From: Bacteroidota bacterium
Lineage (GTDB): Bacteria; Bacteroidota; Bacteroidia; AKYH767-A; 2013-40CM-41-45
Direction of reading: 5' to 3'
Length of the DNA: 64,000 bases
Assembly (NCBI GenBank): GCA_016708785.1
Contig: JADJFC010000005.1
Span: forward strand, 1 to 64,000
Below the pieces are notes generated by a model. It was not told where the DNA came from. It ran no database searches and worked only from the letters and a program-made list of their open reading frames with translations. Positions 52,546 to 61,356 of the stretch are shown one piece after another; position 1 is the stretch's first letter; every line of letters starts with the position of its first letter. The translations under genes and the position numbers were made by a program.

Positions 52546-54234
52546 TTAATCTTTTATAAACTTACTTGTTTTTGTATTGCCATTTTCGTCAGTAACAAAG
52601 AGCATATAAATTCCCGCCGTTAATTCTGATACAGGAATCGATATATTTCCTTCTCTTGTTTTCGTCATTGAAACATTTTGTCCCATGTCGTTGAAAATTG
52701 ATAACGTCATTGGCTGATGCTTTTCATTTTGCAACATTACATTCAATGTTCCATTTACCGGATTCGGATAAAGTTGATTGTTGAGATCATTTGAGTTTTC
52801 AGAAATGTTGGTTAAAGGTGGATTAACAATGAACTGTCCCATCATTCCATTATCCTCGTGACTCAAAATATGACAATGAAACATATATGGCATCATTGGG
52901 TCATTGAAGTCATCATATCGTGTGATCAAAACCAAAGAACCTCCCATAGGTGAAACAACAGCAACATCTTTTCTTCCTTGCATATTTAAAGGAGGAGTTG
53001 CGCCATTTACAGAAAGCACAAAAAAGTGGTTGCCATGAATATGAAATGGATGCGGCATCATGCTTTGATTTGAAATGGTCCAGGTCATAATTTTATTCTG
53101 ATTAGTATTCATGTTGATCACATTCATGTCGTACTGAACACCATTCATAGCAAAGTTTGTCATGCTCATCATTGGAATACCTGTAATTGCAACAGTAAAA
53201 TTATCTGCTCCTACAGAGGAGTAAGGAATGTTTGTAGTTAATGCAGAAGGAATTGTTGTAACAGGATTTATTGTTTGTGAAACAACATTCAATTGAAGTA
53301 AATTAAAATCTGTGTTGTCAAGTGGTCCCATTGTCATCATTCCCATTCCATCAGGCGGGCCTCCCGGATAACCTGCCGGCAATTGTGTACCATATTGTTT
53401 AATAAAAAATGTACTTCCTTGTTGACCTGAGAAGTCAACAAGAATTTCTGCTCTTTCGCCTGAACCTAACATTAGTCTTGTCAAAGGAACAGGAGCGTTA
53501 AGCAAACCATCATCCGATGTAATTTGATTAAATGTTCTGTTGTCATCAAAACCAAATTCGAAGAAGCGATGACTTGAAGCGTTCAGTATTCGTAGACGAA
53601 CAATCTGTGCAGGAACATTTAAGAAAGGGGCAGAGATCTGACCATTTACCATTGTAATATTATCTGCTTCGTCATCAAGTATAATTTGTTTTGTAGTGCT
53701 ATCCATATGCTGGAATTGAAACACAAGTGGGAAATCATCTACACCATATTTTCTTGGAAGGTCTAAAGTTGCTTCTAATGAATCCCGCACGATAATCAAT
53801 CCCGCAGCTCCCATCATTACTTGGTCCATTGTCATACCATGCATATGCGGATGATACCAATAGGTAGCAGCATTGTCCATTACAGTAAATGACGGACTCC
53901 AATTGTCGCCTGACAATATAGGATTATGCGGACTTCCATCATTCATAGGCGCTACGTGTAATCCATGCCAATGCGTTGTGGTAGTATCCATCAATGCATT
54001 GTGAACATTCATCGTCACCGTTTGACCTTTATCCAAAATGATTGTCGGTCCCAGATATCTTCCATTGTATCCAATCGTTGTTGTATTGAATCCGGGAAAG
54101 AACTGATTTGAGCTATCCGCAATATTCAGATTGATGTTGCTTCCGGAAAGTGTATCAGGAATGAACAAAGGTGATTGTGCTTTCAGTAATGTTGTCGATA
54201 AAATTAAATAGACCAACAAAGTAATGTTTTTCAT
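52546..54234 (-). CDS. T9SS-exported multicopper oxidase
   Basis: 562 residues with signal peptide MKNITLLVYLILSTTLLKAQ. All four copper motifs are seen: THWHGLHV (H88, H90), WYHPHMHG (H128, H130, H132), HPFHIHGNHF and HCHILSHEDNGMM, which gives complete type 1 and trinuclear sites. Met-rich stretches (GMGMMTMGP; PMMSMTNFAMNG; HGMTMDQVMMG) are like those of CueO-type cuprous oxidases. The chain ends in a T9SS type A tail (QLYPNPVNGTLNV ... AGIYMLFVTDENG). Likely role: oxidation of Cu(I) or phenolic or metal substrates outside the cell. A -7 box lies about 100 bp upstream. Confidence 0.94.
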   Translation of the reverse strand: MKNITLLVYLILSTTLLKAQSPLFIPDTLSGSNINLNIADSSNQFFPGFNTTTIGYNGRYLGPTIILDKGQTVTMNVHNALMDTTTTHWHGLHVAPMNDGSPHNPILSGDNWSPSFTVMDNAATYWYHPHMHGMTMDQVMMGAAGLIIVRDSLEATLDLPRKYGVDDFPLVFQFQHMDSTTKQIILDDEADNITMVNGQISAPFLNVPAQIVRLRILNASSHRFFEFGFDDNRTFNQITSDDGLLNAPVPLTRLMLGSGERAEILVDFSGQQGSTFFIKQYGTQLPAGYPGGPPDGMGMMTMGPLDNTDFNLLQLNVVSQTINPVTTIPSALTTNIPYSSVGADNFTVAITGIPMMSMTNFAMNGVQYDMNVINMNTNQNKIMTWTISNQSMMPHPFHIHGNHFFVLSVNGATPPLNMQGRKDVAVVSPMGGSLVLITRYDDFNDPMMPYMFHCHILSHEDNGMMGQFIVNPPLTNISENSNDLNNQLYPNPVNGTLNVMLQNEKHQPMTLSIFNDMGQNVSMTKTREGNISIPVSELTAGIYMLFVTDENGNTKTSKFIKD

Positions 54235-54336
54235 TTCTCTATATTTATGTTGAAATTGGATATGGAATTCGTATTAATTCAATAGCATTCTTGCAAGAAT
54301 GTCATTGCGTGGTATTGGCCCGACGCAGGGGTTGCA

Positions 54337-54344
54337 CAAAAGTA
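54337..54344 (-). promoter_or_regulatory. Promoter -7 box of the multicopper oxidase gene
   Basis: On the minus strand the site reads TACTTTTG, an exact TAnnTTTG, followed by TGCAACCC. No TTG element is seen at -33. It would give a leader of about 95 bases. Confidence 0.45.
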
Positions 54345-54438
54345 CTTAAAAAAAGCACATTTTTATTGTAAATGAGAAAGGTCACCCATTGAAGCGAGTT
54401 ATTTCAAAGTATTTTAAACTTTTTTAACAGCATGGATA

Positions 54439-54462
54439 GGGGTAACTCTCTTTTCTGTTGTC
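54439..54462 (+). promoter_or_regulatory. ECF-type promoter in front of the sigma factor gene
   Basis: GGGGTA (54439-54444) and TTGTC (54458-54462) start 19 bp apart, with TTTTC between them (54451-54455). The same three elements with the same offsets occur at 58099-58122. GGnnnA-like -35 and GTC-like -10 boxes are usual for ECF sigma factors, so this is probably an autoregulatory promoter. Confidence 0.65.
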
Positions 54463-54507
54463 ATATATCTGTAAAGCATTTGTAAATTGCCGCCAAATCC
54501 AAGAGTG

Positions 54508-55080
54508 GTGTTTACAAACGAACAGGAATTAGTGCAAGCTTTGCAAAATGGCGACGAAAAAGCAGTGGAATCACTGTTCAAGTCGCTATATCAACGCTTG
54601 TGCAATTATGCCAACACTATTCTCAATGATATCGATGAGTCAGAGGAAGTGGTACAGCAGGTTTTTGTTCAGCTTTGGGAAAAACGGGAAACCATGGAAA
54701 TTACCACTTCTGTACAATCATATTTATTTCGGGCAGTAAGGAATACGAGCCTCAATAAAATCAAACATGCAAAGGTCAGACAGATCTATGCCGAAGAAGT
54801 GACAGCTATGGCTCAACAATCAGAGCCCGCTACCGTTACTACTTTTCATAATGAACTTCAAAATCAGATTCATGTTGCAATTGAAAGTTTACCTGAACAA
54901 TGTCGACTTGTTTTTAAGCTAAGTCGATTTGAAGAATTGAAGTACGCAGAGATCGCTGAACAACTTGGCATCTCAATAAAGACAGTAGAGAATCACATGG
55001 GAAAAGCATTGAAGATAATGAGAGAGCAATTGAAGGATTATCTGACAGTGTGGTTGTTGTTTATTTCACTTTATATATGA
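54508..55080 (+). CDS. ECF sigma factor (sigma-70 family, FecI-like)
   Basis: About 190 residues. Region 2 is seen in VESLFKSLYQRLCNYANTIL and VVQQVFVQLWEKRE; region 4 in ESLPEQCRLVFKLSRFEELKY and IAEQLGISIKTVENHMGKAL (helix-turn-helix). There is no region 3, as in ECF sigmas. The start is unclear: no ATG is available, and GTG 54508, GTG 54505 or TTG 54487 are possible. The FecR-type anti-sigma gene follows 6 bp after the stop, the standard pairing. The chain ends in an unusual hydrophobic stretch TVWLLFISLYI. It should direct RNA polymerase to the GGGGTA/TTGTC promoters. Confidence 0.92.
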   Translation: MFTNEQELVQALQNGDEKAVESLFKSLYQRLCNYANTILNDIDESEEVVQQVFVQLWEKRETMEITTSVQSYLFRAVRNTSLNKIKHAKVRQIYAEEVTAMAQQSEPATVTTFHNELQNQIHVAIESLPEQCRLVFKLSRFEELKYAEIAEQLGISIKTVENHMGKALKIMREQLKDYLTVWLLFISLYI

Positions 55081-55086
55081 TGGAAC

Positions 55087-56097
55087 GTGGAGAATAAATT
55101 TGAACATATCGAGGATGTCATAGCAAATTATCTTGCCGGAGAAGCAACAGCTGAAGAAGAAGCATTGCTTACCGAATGGAGAAATGAGAGTCCTGAAAAC
55201 GAAAATGAATTCAAGCAATTCGGGAAGTTGTTCGAGGCTGGTGCTTCATTGCGTGATGTTATTCCTGTCGATACAGATGCAGCGTGGATAAAGTTGAAAA
55301 AATCAATTTCTCAGAAACATGAGAATGGAAAAATAATTCCAATCCAGCAAAAGTCAAATCGCTTGACATTTATCCGAATAGCTGCAGCAGTTCTGATTTT
55401 TGCCGGCCTGGGAATGTTAGCATTCTTTATGACGCTCCCCTCTGAAGATCATCTCGCTGAGATTCATTCAACAGAAAAAGTGAAAAAAGAAATATTGCCT
55501 GATGGGAGTACGATTACGTTGAACAAAAATACAACACTGGCGTATTCAGTCGATCATTTTTCAAAGAAACGAATTGTGAAATTGAAAGGTGAAGCATTCT
55601 TTGATGTTAAACACGATGAAAGCAATCCATTTGTTGTAGAAGCAGCTGACTTGAAGATAGAAGATGTTGGAACCAGTTTCAATGTTAAAGCAAAGGAAAG
55701 TTCCGATGTTATTATCATCTCTGTTGTTTCCGGAGAAGTAAAAGTTACAACGGTTTCGGACCAGATGCTCAGCCTCAATGCAGGCGAAGAAGCAACTTAC
55801 AACATTACAACAAAAGTCATAGGGAAGAAGGAAGTTATAAAAGAGAACATCTCTGCTTACTCCGACAAAGTTTTTGTGTTCGAGAATGCCGAATTGGGTA
55901 CAGTCATAAATGTGTTAAATGATGTATATGATGTTCAGTTGGGTCTTGCGAATATGGATCTGAAATCTTGTAGAATTACTGTGACCTTCGAGGATGAACC
56001 TATCGATGATATTGCTTTTGTGATCGCTGAAACTTTAGGATTAGAAATTAAAAAAGAGAATGAACAAATTGTTTTCAATGGAAAAAGTTGCAAGTAA
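55087..56097 (+). CDS. FecR family anti-sigma factor
   Basis: 336 residues from GTG 55087. A cytoplasmic N-terminal helical part (IANYLAGEATAEEEALLTEW) binds the sigma factor in this family. One membrane helix follows (about 95-117, FIRIAAAVLIFAGLGMLAFF). Outside the cytoplasm lie the FecR domain (KEILPDGSTITLNKNTTLAY; LKGEAFFDVKHDESNPFVVE) and the C-terminal DUF4974 domain (VFENAELGTVINVLNDVYD), which can contact STN-type signals. It keeps the sigma factor inactive until a signal arrives. Its end overlaps the start of the STN gene by about 20-38 bp, so the two are probably co-translated. Confidence 0.93.
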   Translation: MENKFEHIEDVIANYLAGEATAEEEALLTEWRNESPENENEFKQFGKLFEAGASLRDVIPVDTDAAWIKLKKSISQKHENGKIIPIQQKSNRLTFIRIAAAVLIFAGLGMLAFFMTLPSEDHLAEIHSTEKVKKEILPDGSTITLNKNTTLAYSVDHFSKKRIVKLKGEAFFDVKHDESNPFVVEAADLKIEDVGTSFNVKAKESSDVIIISVVSGEVKVTTVSDQMLSLNAGEEATYNITTKVIGKKEVIKENISAYSDKVFVFENAELGTVINVLNDVYDVQLGLANMDLKSCRITVTFEDEPIDDIAFVIAETLGLEIKKENEQIVFNGKSCK

Positions 56098-57904
56098 ATT
56101 AAATCTTTTCGTTATCATGTTAATTTTGTTTGAAAGCCTCAAGCTTTCTGCGCAAAACAATGTGCCTTATCTGGAAAAGAAAGTAACAGTACAGATCATA
56201 AATGGTGACGCTGATGATATATTGAAAATGATTTCACAGCAAGGTGGATTTACATTTTCCTACGGCCCGCAGGTAGTTGCAGGAATGAAGCCGTTGACTA
56301 TACAGGCAAAATCGAAACCGGCACGAGAGGTCTTGAATCAAATGTTTGAAGGACAAGTAACTTACAAACAGAAGGGAAATCATGTTATTTTGGTAAGAAA
56401 TGTTAAAACAAATAATGTAGTAATTCCATCATATTTTTTGATCACCGGCTATGTTGTCAATGCGCAAAATGGCGATCAGATCCCTGAAGTCAGCGTCTTT
56501 GAGAAAAAGAGCCGGGTTTCAGCAATCACAAATCATTATGGATATTTTACACTTAAAGTCGACAAGAAAGATGTTGGAGAAACTCTTCTGCTAAATATCA
56601 ATAAAGCCAATTACAAGGATACTATATACTATGTAAAACAAGCCGGCAATACACATATAAACGTTACTATTTATCCGGAACAACTTCCTGATTCAGATTC
56701 TATGGATGTCGCACAAGCAAAAGCTGATAGTCTAATGCGTGTGGATCAAATGGCTTTCGTAAATCTATTATTGAATAATGAAGAAGAGGTTCACAATAAG
56801 AACATCAAAGATACTATTTACAGAAAATTTCAGGCGTCATTTGTACCTTTCATTGGAAGTAATTTGCGATTAAGTGGAAATACCGTGAATGATTATTCGC
56901 TTAATGTTCTTGGTGGATATTCTATGGGAACTCGTAAGCTTGAAGTCGGAGGTTTGTTTAATATTGATCGCGATTCAGTGAAGTATGTTCAAGTTGCCGG
57001 GTTGTTCAATCTGGCAGGGGGGCATGTTGAAGGTACGCAGTTAGCCGGATTGCTTAATTACAATTTAAAAACTACTAATGGTGCAGAATTTTCCGGATTG
57101 CTGAATGTCAATTTAGATACTGTCAATGGCGCTCAGTTTGCCGGATTAATGAACGTGAATTTAAAGTCAGCTACCGGGTTTCAAGCGGCCGGATTGATGA
57201 ACGTAAATTTGAAACATGTCGAAACAGTACAGTTAGCGGGGTTGATGAATGTGTCATTGCATGGAAGTAAAGGTGCGCAAATAGCAGGCCTGATGAATGT
57301 AAGTGGGGGAGAAATTCATGGTGTGCAGATCGCAGGACTTTTAAATTTTGCAACAACAATTCATGGCTCTCAAATTGGGTTTCTTAATTTTGCAGATAGT
57401 GTTGATGGAGTTCCAATTGGGTTTTTAAGTTTTGTCAGAAGTGGATATCACCAATTGGAAGTTTCAACGAATGAAACATTTCCTTTGAATGTAGCATTAA
57501 GAACTGGTGTTCGCTCATTCTATAATATAGTTGAAGCCGGAATGCGTTTCGATTCAGATATTCCGGTTTGGTATTTTGGATATGGAATTGGAACAGCAGC
57601 AAATATGGGAAAAAAATGGCAGGTCGATTTTGATCTTACTATGAGTCAACCATTGCAAGGAAACGAATTGAATTACTTTAATCCATTGACCAAGTTAAAT
57701 GTTACGTTCGAAAAACGCTTCTCAAAATATTTTTCTTTGGCAGCAGGCCCGTCATTGAATGTACTTGCATCTAACTTAAATGATCCAACATTCAATGGTG
57801 TCCTTACAGAAATCCTTCCGAGCCATGTTATGAATACTCAAGTGTCGGGCGAGTATAAATATTCTTCGTGGATCGGCGCTAAAGTTGCACTCAGATTTTT
57901 CTGA
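56060..57904 (+). CDS. STN / carboxypeptidase-regulatory / AGLxN-repeat outer-membrane protein
   Basis: 614 residues (608 if ATG 56078 is used). A signal segment ends near LKLSAQ. The STN domain (about 35-115; VTVQIINGDADDILKMISQQ) is the type that passes signals from TonB receptors to FecR proteins. A CarboxypepD_reg-like domain follows (ITGYVVNAQNGDQIPEVSVF). After a linker, residues about 307-460 hold nine or so repeats of 16-17 residues around AGLMNVNL and AGLLN, which should stack as a beta solenoid. The C-terminus looks like beta-barrel strands ending ALRFF. It is neither a complete TonB receptor nor a plain regulator; a signal-relay role is inferred from its place behind fecR. Confidence 0.85.
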   Translation: MNKLFSMEKVASKLNLFVIMLILFESLKLSAQNNVPYLEKKVTVQIINGDADDILKMISQQGGFTFSYGPQVVAGMKPLTIQAKSKPAREVLNQMFEGQVTYKQKGNHVILVRNVKTNNVVIPSYFLITGYVVNAQNGDQIPEVSVFEKKSRVSAITNHYGYFTLKVDKKDVGETLLLNINKANYKDTIYYVKQAGNTHINVTIYPEQLPDSDSMDVAQAKADSLMRVDQMAFVNLLLNNEEEVHNKNIKDTIYRKFQASFVPFIGSNLRLSGNTVNDYSLNVLGGYSMGTRKLEVGGLFNIDRDSVKYVQVAGLFNLAGGHVEGTQLAGLLNYNLKTTNGAEFSGLLNVNLDTVNGAQFAGLMNVNLKSATGFQAAGLMNVNLKHVETVQLAGLMNVSLHGSKGAQIAGLMNVSGGEIHGVQIAGLLNFATTIHGSQIGFLNFADSVDGVPIGFLSFVRSGYHQLEVSTNETFPLNVALRTGVRSFYNIVEAGMRFDSDIPVWYFGYGIGTAANMGKKWQVDFDLTMSQPLQGNELNYFNPLTKLNVTFEKRFSKYFSLAAGPSLNVLASNLNDPTFNGVLTEILPSHVMNTQVSGEYKYSSWIGAKVALRFF

Positions 57905-57931
57905 TTGGAGTTAAAAATTTGACACAAAGGC

Positions 57932-58011
57932 CACTAAAATTTTAGCCACGAATTCACGAATAAAATGACATATTTTTTTTATTCGTGAATTCGTGGCAAA
58001 AAATTTTAGTG
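57932..58011. repeat. Inverted repeat between STN gene and DUF2807 gene
   Basis: Arms 57932-57965 and 57977-58011 pair almost perfectly (GCCACGAATTCACGAATAAA is the core), with weaker pairing further out. It follows the STN gene stop by 28 bp and precedes the second ECF-type promoter, so it can separate the two transcription units. Confidence 0.82.
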
Positions 58012-58098
58012 ATCTTAGTGTTTAAAAACAACAGAATTTGAACCTGTGCTTTATCGCCGGCATTTAATTCACTAATTACAATAGTTTCTTTTTAAATA

Positions 58099-58122
58099 GG
58101 GGTAGCCGCGTTTTCAATTGTC
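58099..58122 (+). promoter_or_regulatory. ECF-type promoter in front of the DUF2807 gene
   Basis: GGGGTA (58099-58104), TTTTC (58111-58115) and TTGTC (58118-58122) repeat the spacing found upstream of the sigma gene. Preceding bases (ATA) and a following ATAAA/TGTAAA are also alike. Suggests control of this unit by the sigma factor at 54508. Confidence 0.65.
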
Positions 58123-58157
58123 TTTAATGTATAAAACCAATAAATACATTAAAAACA

Positions 58158-58874
58158 ATGAAAAATCGTTTAAAATCAACAACATTACTTTTTGTTTTAC
58201 TTATCACAATCACATCATGCTCAAAAGAATGGTGTGGAGTTGAAGGAGTAGGAACTATACATTCAGAGGAACGTCATTTAACAAATTTTAACGGCGTCGA
58301 TCTGCAGTTGTCAGGGCATGTAAATATTATCCGTGATTCTGTTTACTCTATAACGGTTACTACTTATGATAATTATCATTCACTGATAAATGTTTATGTA
58401 AGCGGAGGAACACTTGTAATCGATTCGAAGAAATCATTACGCGATGAAAATATTACAGTAGACATTCGTATGCCGGAACTTGATTACTTGAATATTGGTG
58501 GTTCAGGAGACATCTACACTGGCTCTTCTTTTCCATCATCCTATGTAAAAGCAAATGTTTCCGGTTCTGGAAAGATTGATTTCGCAGGAAATGTTTCAAC
58601 AATGGAAGCGGTGATTTCCGGCTCCGGAAATATTTATCTGAATGGAACAGCGATCAATACTAAACTTCGCATCAGTGGTTCCGGAAATATTCGTGGTTTT
58701 GGAATGCCGTGTCAATATAGTCAGGCGACTATCAGTGGCTCAGGCGATATTGAAACAAATGTTTCTACAAGTCTCGATGCAACAATTTCAGGAAGTGGTA
58801 ACATTAACTACCTCGGTTCGCCTGCAGTTACAGTCCACATTTCTGGATCAGGAAACGTCAATCATCGAAATTAA
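58158..58874 (+). CDS. DUF2807 (GIN domain, putative auto-transporter adhesin head) lipoprotein
   Basis: 238 residues. The N-terminus ends in a lipobox (LITITSCSK), so it is probably lipid-anchored in the envelope. The DUF2807 fold follows: FNGVDLQLSGHVNIIRDS, LDYLNIGGSGDIYTG and then a ladder of ISGSGNI or ISGSGDI repeats at about 20-residue spacing (eight or so SGSG words), which form a right-handed beta-helix in this family. Function is poorly known; members often lie beside surface-sensing genes. The TonB receptor follows after 94 bp. Confidence 0.9.
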   Translation: MKNRLKSTTLLFVLLITITSCSKEWCGVEGVGTIHSEERHLTNFNGVDLQLSGHVNIIRDSVYSITVTTYDNYHSLINVYVSGGTLVIDSKKSLRDENITVDIRMPELDYLNIGGSGDIYTGSSFPSSYVKANVSGSGKIDFAGNVSTMEAVISGSGNIYLNGTAINTKLRISGSGNIRGFGMPCQYSQATISGSGDIETNVSTSLDATISGSGNINYLGSPAVTVHISGSGNVNHRN

Positions 58875-58968
58875 TATTTCAAGCTTTCATGTTAGCCTGT
58901 TGGAAGACCCGGTTTTTTCAACCGTATAACTTTGTCCTAACTATTTCATAAAATCCAATCTCAAAAAA

Positions 58969-61338
58969 ATGTCACACAGACTGAAATCAATTACACTTTC
59001 TATATTATTAATTTTATTCGGAATAAATTCCGGTATTGCACAAACCCTGACACAAACAATAAGAGGGAAGGTTGTCGACCAGATTTCGCAGTCAACACTT
59101 CCTGGTGCGAGTGTTATTCTTTTAAACTCTTCTCCGTTAAATGGAACAGCAACAGACATCAACGGAAACTTCAAGTTGATTAATGTCCCTGTTGGAATGC
59201 AAACATTGAAAATTTCATTCATGGGATATAAAGAACTGACCGTTCCTAATATCAATGTTACATCAGGAAAAGAAGTAATTCTTTCTGTTGCGCTCGAGGA
59301 AAACATTGTCATGGGAAAAGAAATAGTCATTACAGCGGAAGTGGAAAAAGACAAGCCGTTAAATGAATTTACAATGGTAAGTGGAAGAACCTTTTCCGTA
59401 GAAGAAACACAGAAGTATGCTGCTGCCGTAAATGACCCTGCTCGTATGTCGACTGCTTTTGCAGGGGTGATCTCTACTGACGATGGAAATAATAATATTG
59501 CAATCCGCGGGAACTCACCAAACGGAATGCAATGGAGAATGGAAGGTGTTGAGATCCCTAATCCCAACCACTTCAGCATGGAAGGAACATCCGGTGGTGG
59601 AATTTCAATCCTCAGTTCACAACTCCTTACTAATTCCGATTTTCTTACCGGCGCTTTTGCTGCTGAATATGGCAATGCATTGTCGGGAGTATTTGATATG
59701 AAGTTGAGAAAGGGAAATGATCGAAAGACTGAATATACATTGCAGGCAGGTTTACTTGGGACAGATTTGGCCGTAGAAGGCCCATTTAAAAAAGATTACA
59801 ATGGATCTTACTTGGTGAATTATCGATATTCTACCTTGTCTATGATTGGAGCATTAGGAGTTGAAATTGGTGACGCAGTTACTACTTTTCAGGACCTTTC
59901 ATTTAACGTATATCTCCCGACTAAAAAGGCAGGAAATTTTTCGGTATGGGGTTTTGGTGGATTGAGCAATCAGGATTCTGATGCGAAGAAAGATTCGACA
60001 AAGTGGGAATCGAGCTACGATCAATACAATTGGAATTACAAATCGAATACCGGGGCTGTCGGACTTTCTCACTTTTTTATGTTCGATGAAAAAAGTTATT
60101 TGAAAACAACACTATTAGCATCAGGAACAAGTCGTGGTGGAACTCAAGCAAAGCTTGATGATACTTATTCAGAAATTCCGGAAGCAACAGAAGAATTTGA
60201 TCAAAATAAGCTAGCCTTGAATTCAGTTTATACACGCAAGATAAATTCGAAGAATAGTATGAAAGCCGGAATTATTGCAACAATGAATTTCTATAATTTG
60301 GAAAAGGCATACATGAATGAAAGTAATACCGGTATTGAAACGCAGATCCTACAAAAAGGTGAAGCGTTGACATTTCAATCTTTTGCACAATGGAATTATC
60401 ACCCAATTGAAAAGTTGACAATGATTGCCGGATTGCACTATTTGATGTTTAGTGAAAACAAAACATATTCAATTGAACCAAGAGCTTCTATGAAATATGA
60501 ATTGAATAATAAACAATCTATCAGCTTTGGCTTTGGCATTCATGGACAAATTCAACCGCTTGGGGTGTATTTTGCTCAAGCCGCTGATGCAAATGGAAAT
60601 CTTGTTTTTCCTAATCATGAATTGAAAATCACGAAATCACAACATTTTGTTTTGGGCTATGATCGTTCTATTGGTAAACATACTCACATGAAGCTGGAAG
60701 CTTATCACCAATCTATAGGAAATGTTCCTGTGAGTGTTGATCCAACAAATACATTTTCTATGCTGAATAATGAATATGGTTTTATGACTGACCCATTAAT
60801 AAATAATGGAAAAGGAATAAATAAAGGAGTCGAATTTACATTGGAGCAATATCTGCACAACGACTTTTATTTCTTATTGTCTACTTCAATTTATGATTCA
60901 AAATATCAGGCATCATCAGGAAAGTGGTTTGATACTCGATTCAACGGACAATTTGCCGGCAGTTTTACAGGCGGGAAAGAATTTAAAACCGGTCCCGGTT
61001 TTGGAAACAGAATAATTGGAATAAACTTAAAGACGATCTACTCGGGTGGACTTCGAAGCACACCAATTGATTACGAAGCATCCGTTGCAGCTGGTGAAAC
61101 AAAGTACATTGAATCGGAAGCTTATTCGATTAAAGAGAAAAATTATTTCCGAGCTGATGTGAAATTGTCATTCAAACGAAATCGTGCAAAAAGTACCGTC
61201 ACTTGGAGCCTGGATGTTCAAAATGTTACGAATAACAAGAATGTCTATGGAGAATACTTCGATCCTTTGACAGCTACAACAAAAGTTTCATATCAAGCAC
61301 CATTAATTCCGATTCTTGCATATCGAATTGATTTTTAA
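58969..61338 (+). CDS. TonB-dependent receptor
   Basis: 789 residues. Signal segment ISLSILLILFGINSGIAQ-like (ends GIAQ), then a CarboxypepD_reg-like domain (IRGKVVDQISQSTLPGASVI ... SFMGYKEL), a plug domain (NNIAIRGNSPNGMQWRMEGV; EYGNALSGVFDMKLRKGN) and a 22-strand-type barrel ending LIPILAYRIDF. No STN domain is present at the N-terminus. The plug wording is that of the large Bacteroidota group with unknown ligands. It probably belongs to the same regulon as the DUF2807 gene. TAACTTTG (58927-58934) could be an additional vegetative -7 box. Confidence 0.92.
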   Translation: MSHRLKSITLSILLILFGINSGIAQTLTQTIRGKVVDQISQSTLPGASVILLNSSPLNGTATDINGNFKLINVPVGMQTLKISFMGYKELTVPNINVTSGKEVILSVALEENIVMGKEIVITAEVEKDKPLNEFTMVSGRTFSVEETQKYAAAVNDPARMSTAFAGVISTDDGNNNIAIRGNSPNGMQWRMEGVEIPNPNHFSMEGTSGGGISILSSQLLTNSDFLTGAFAAEYGNALSGVFDMKLRKGNDRKTEYTLQAGLLGTDLAVEGPFKKDYNGSYLVNYRYSTLSMIGALGVEIGDAVTTFQDLSFNVYLPTKKAGNFSVWGFGGLSNQDSDAKKDSTKWESSYDQYNWNYKSNTGAVGLSHFFMFDEKSYLKTTLLASGTSRGGTQAKLDDTYSEIPEATEEFDQNKLALNSVYTRKINSKNSMKAGIIATMNFYNLEKAYMNESNTGIETQILQKGEALTFQSFAQWNYHPIEKLTMIAGLHYLMFSENKTYSIEPRASMKYELNNKQSISFGFGIHGQIQPLGVYFAQAADANGNLVFPNHELKITKSQHFVLGYDRSIGKHTHMKLEAYHQSIGNVPVSVDPTNTFSMLNNEYGFMTDPLINNGKGINKGVEFTLEQYLHNDFYFLLSTSIYDSKYQASSGKWFDTRFNGQFAGSFTGGKEFKTGPGFGNRIIGINLKTIYSGGLRSTPIDYEASVAAGETKYIESEAYSIKEKNYFRADVKLSFKRNRAKSTVTWSLDVQNVTNNKNVYGEYFDPLTATTKVSYQAPLIPILAYRIDF

Positions 61339-61356
61339 TTCGGGATTTGAGCAGAA

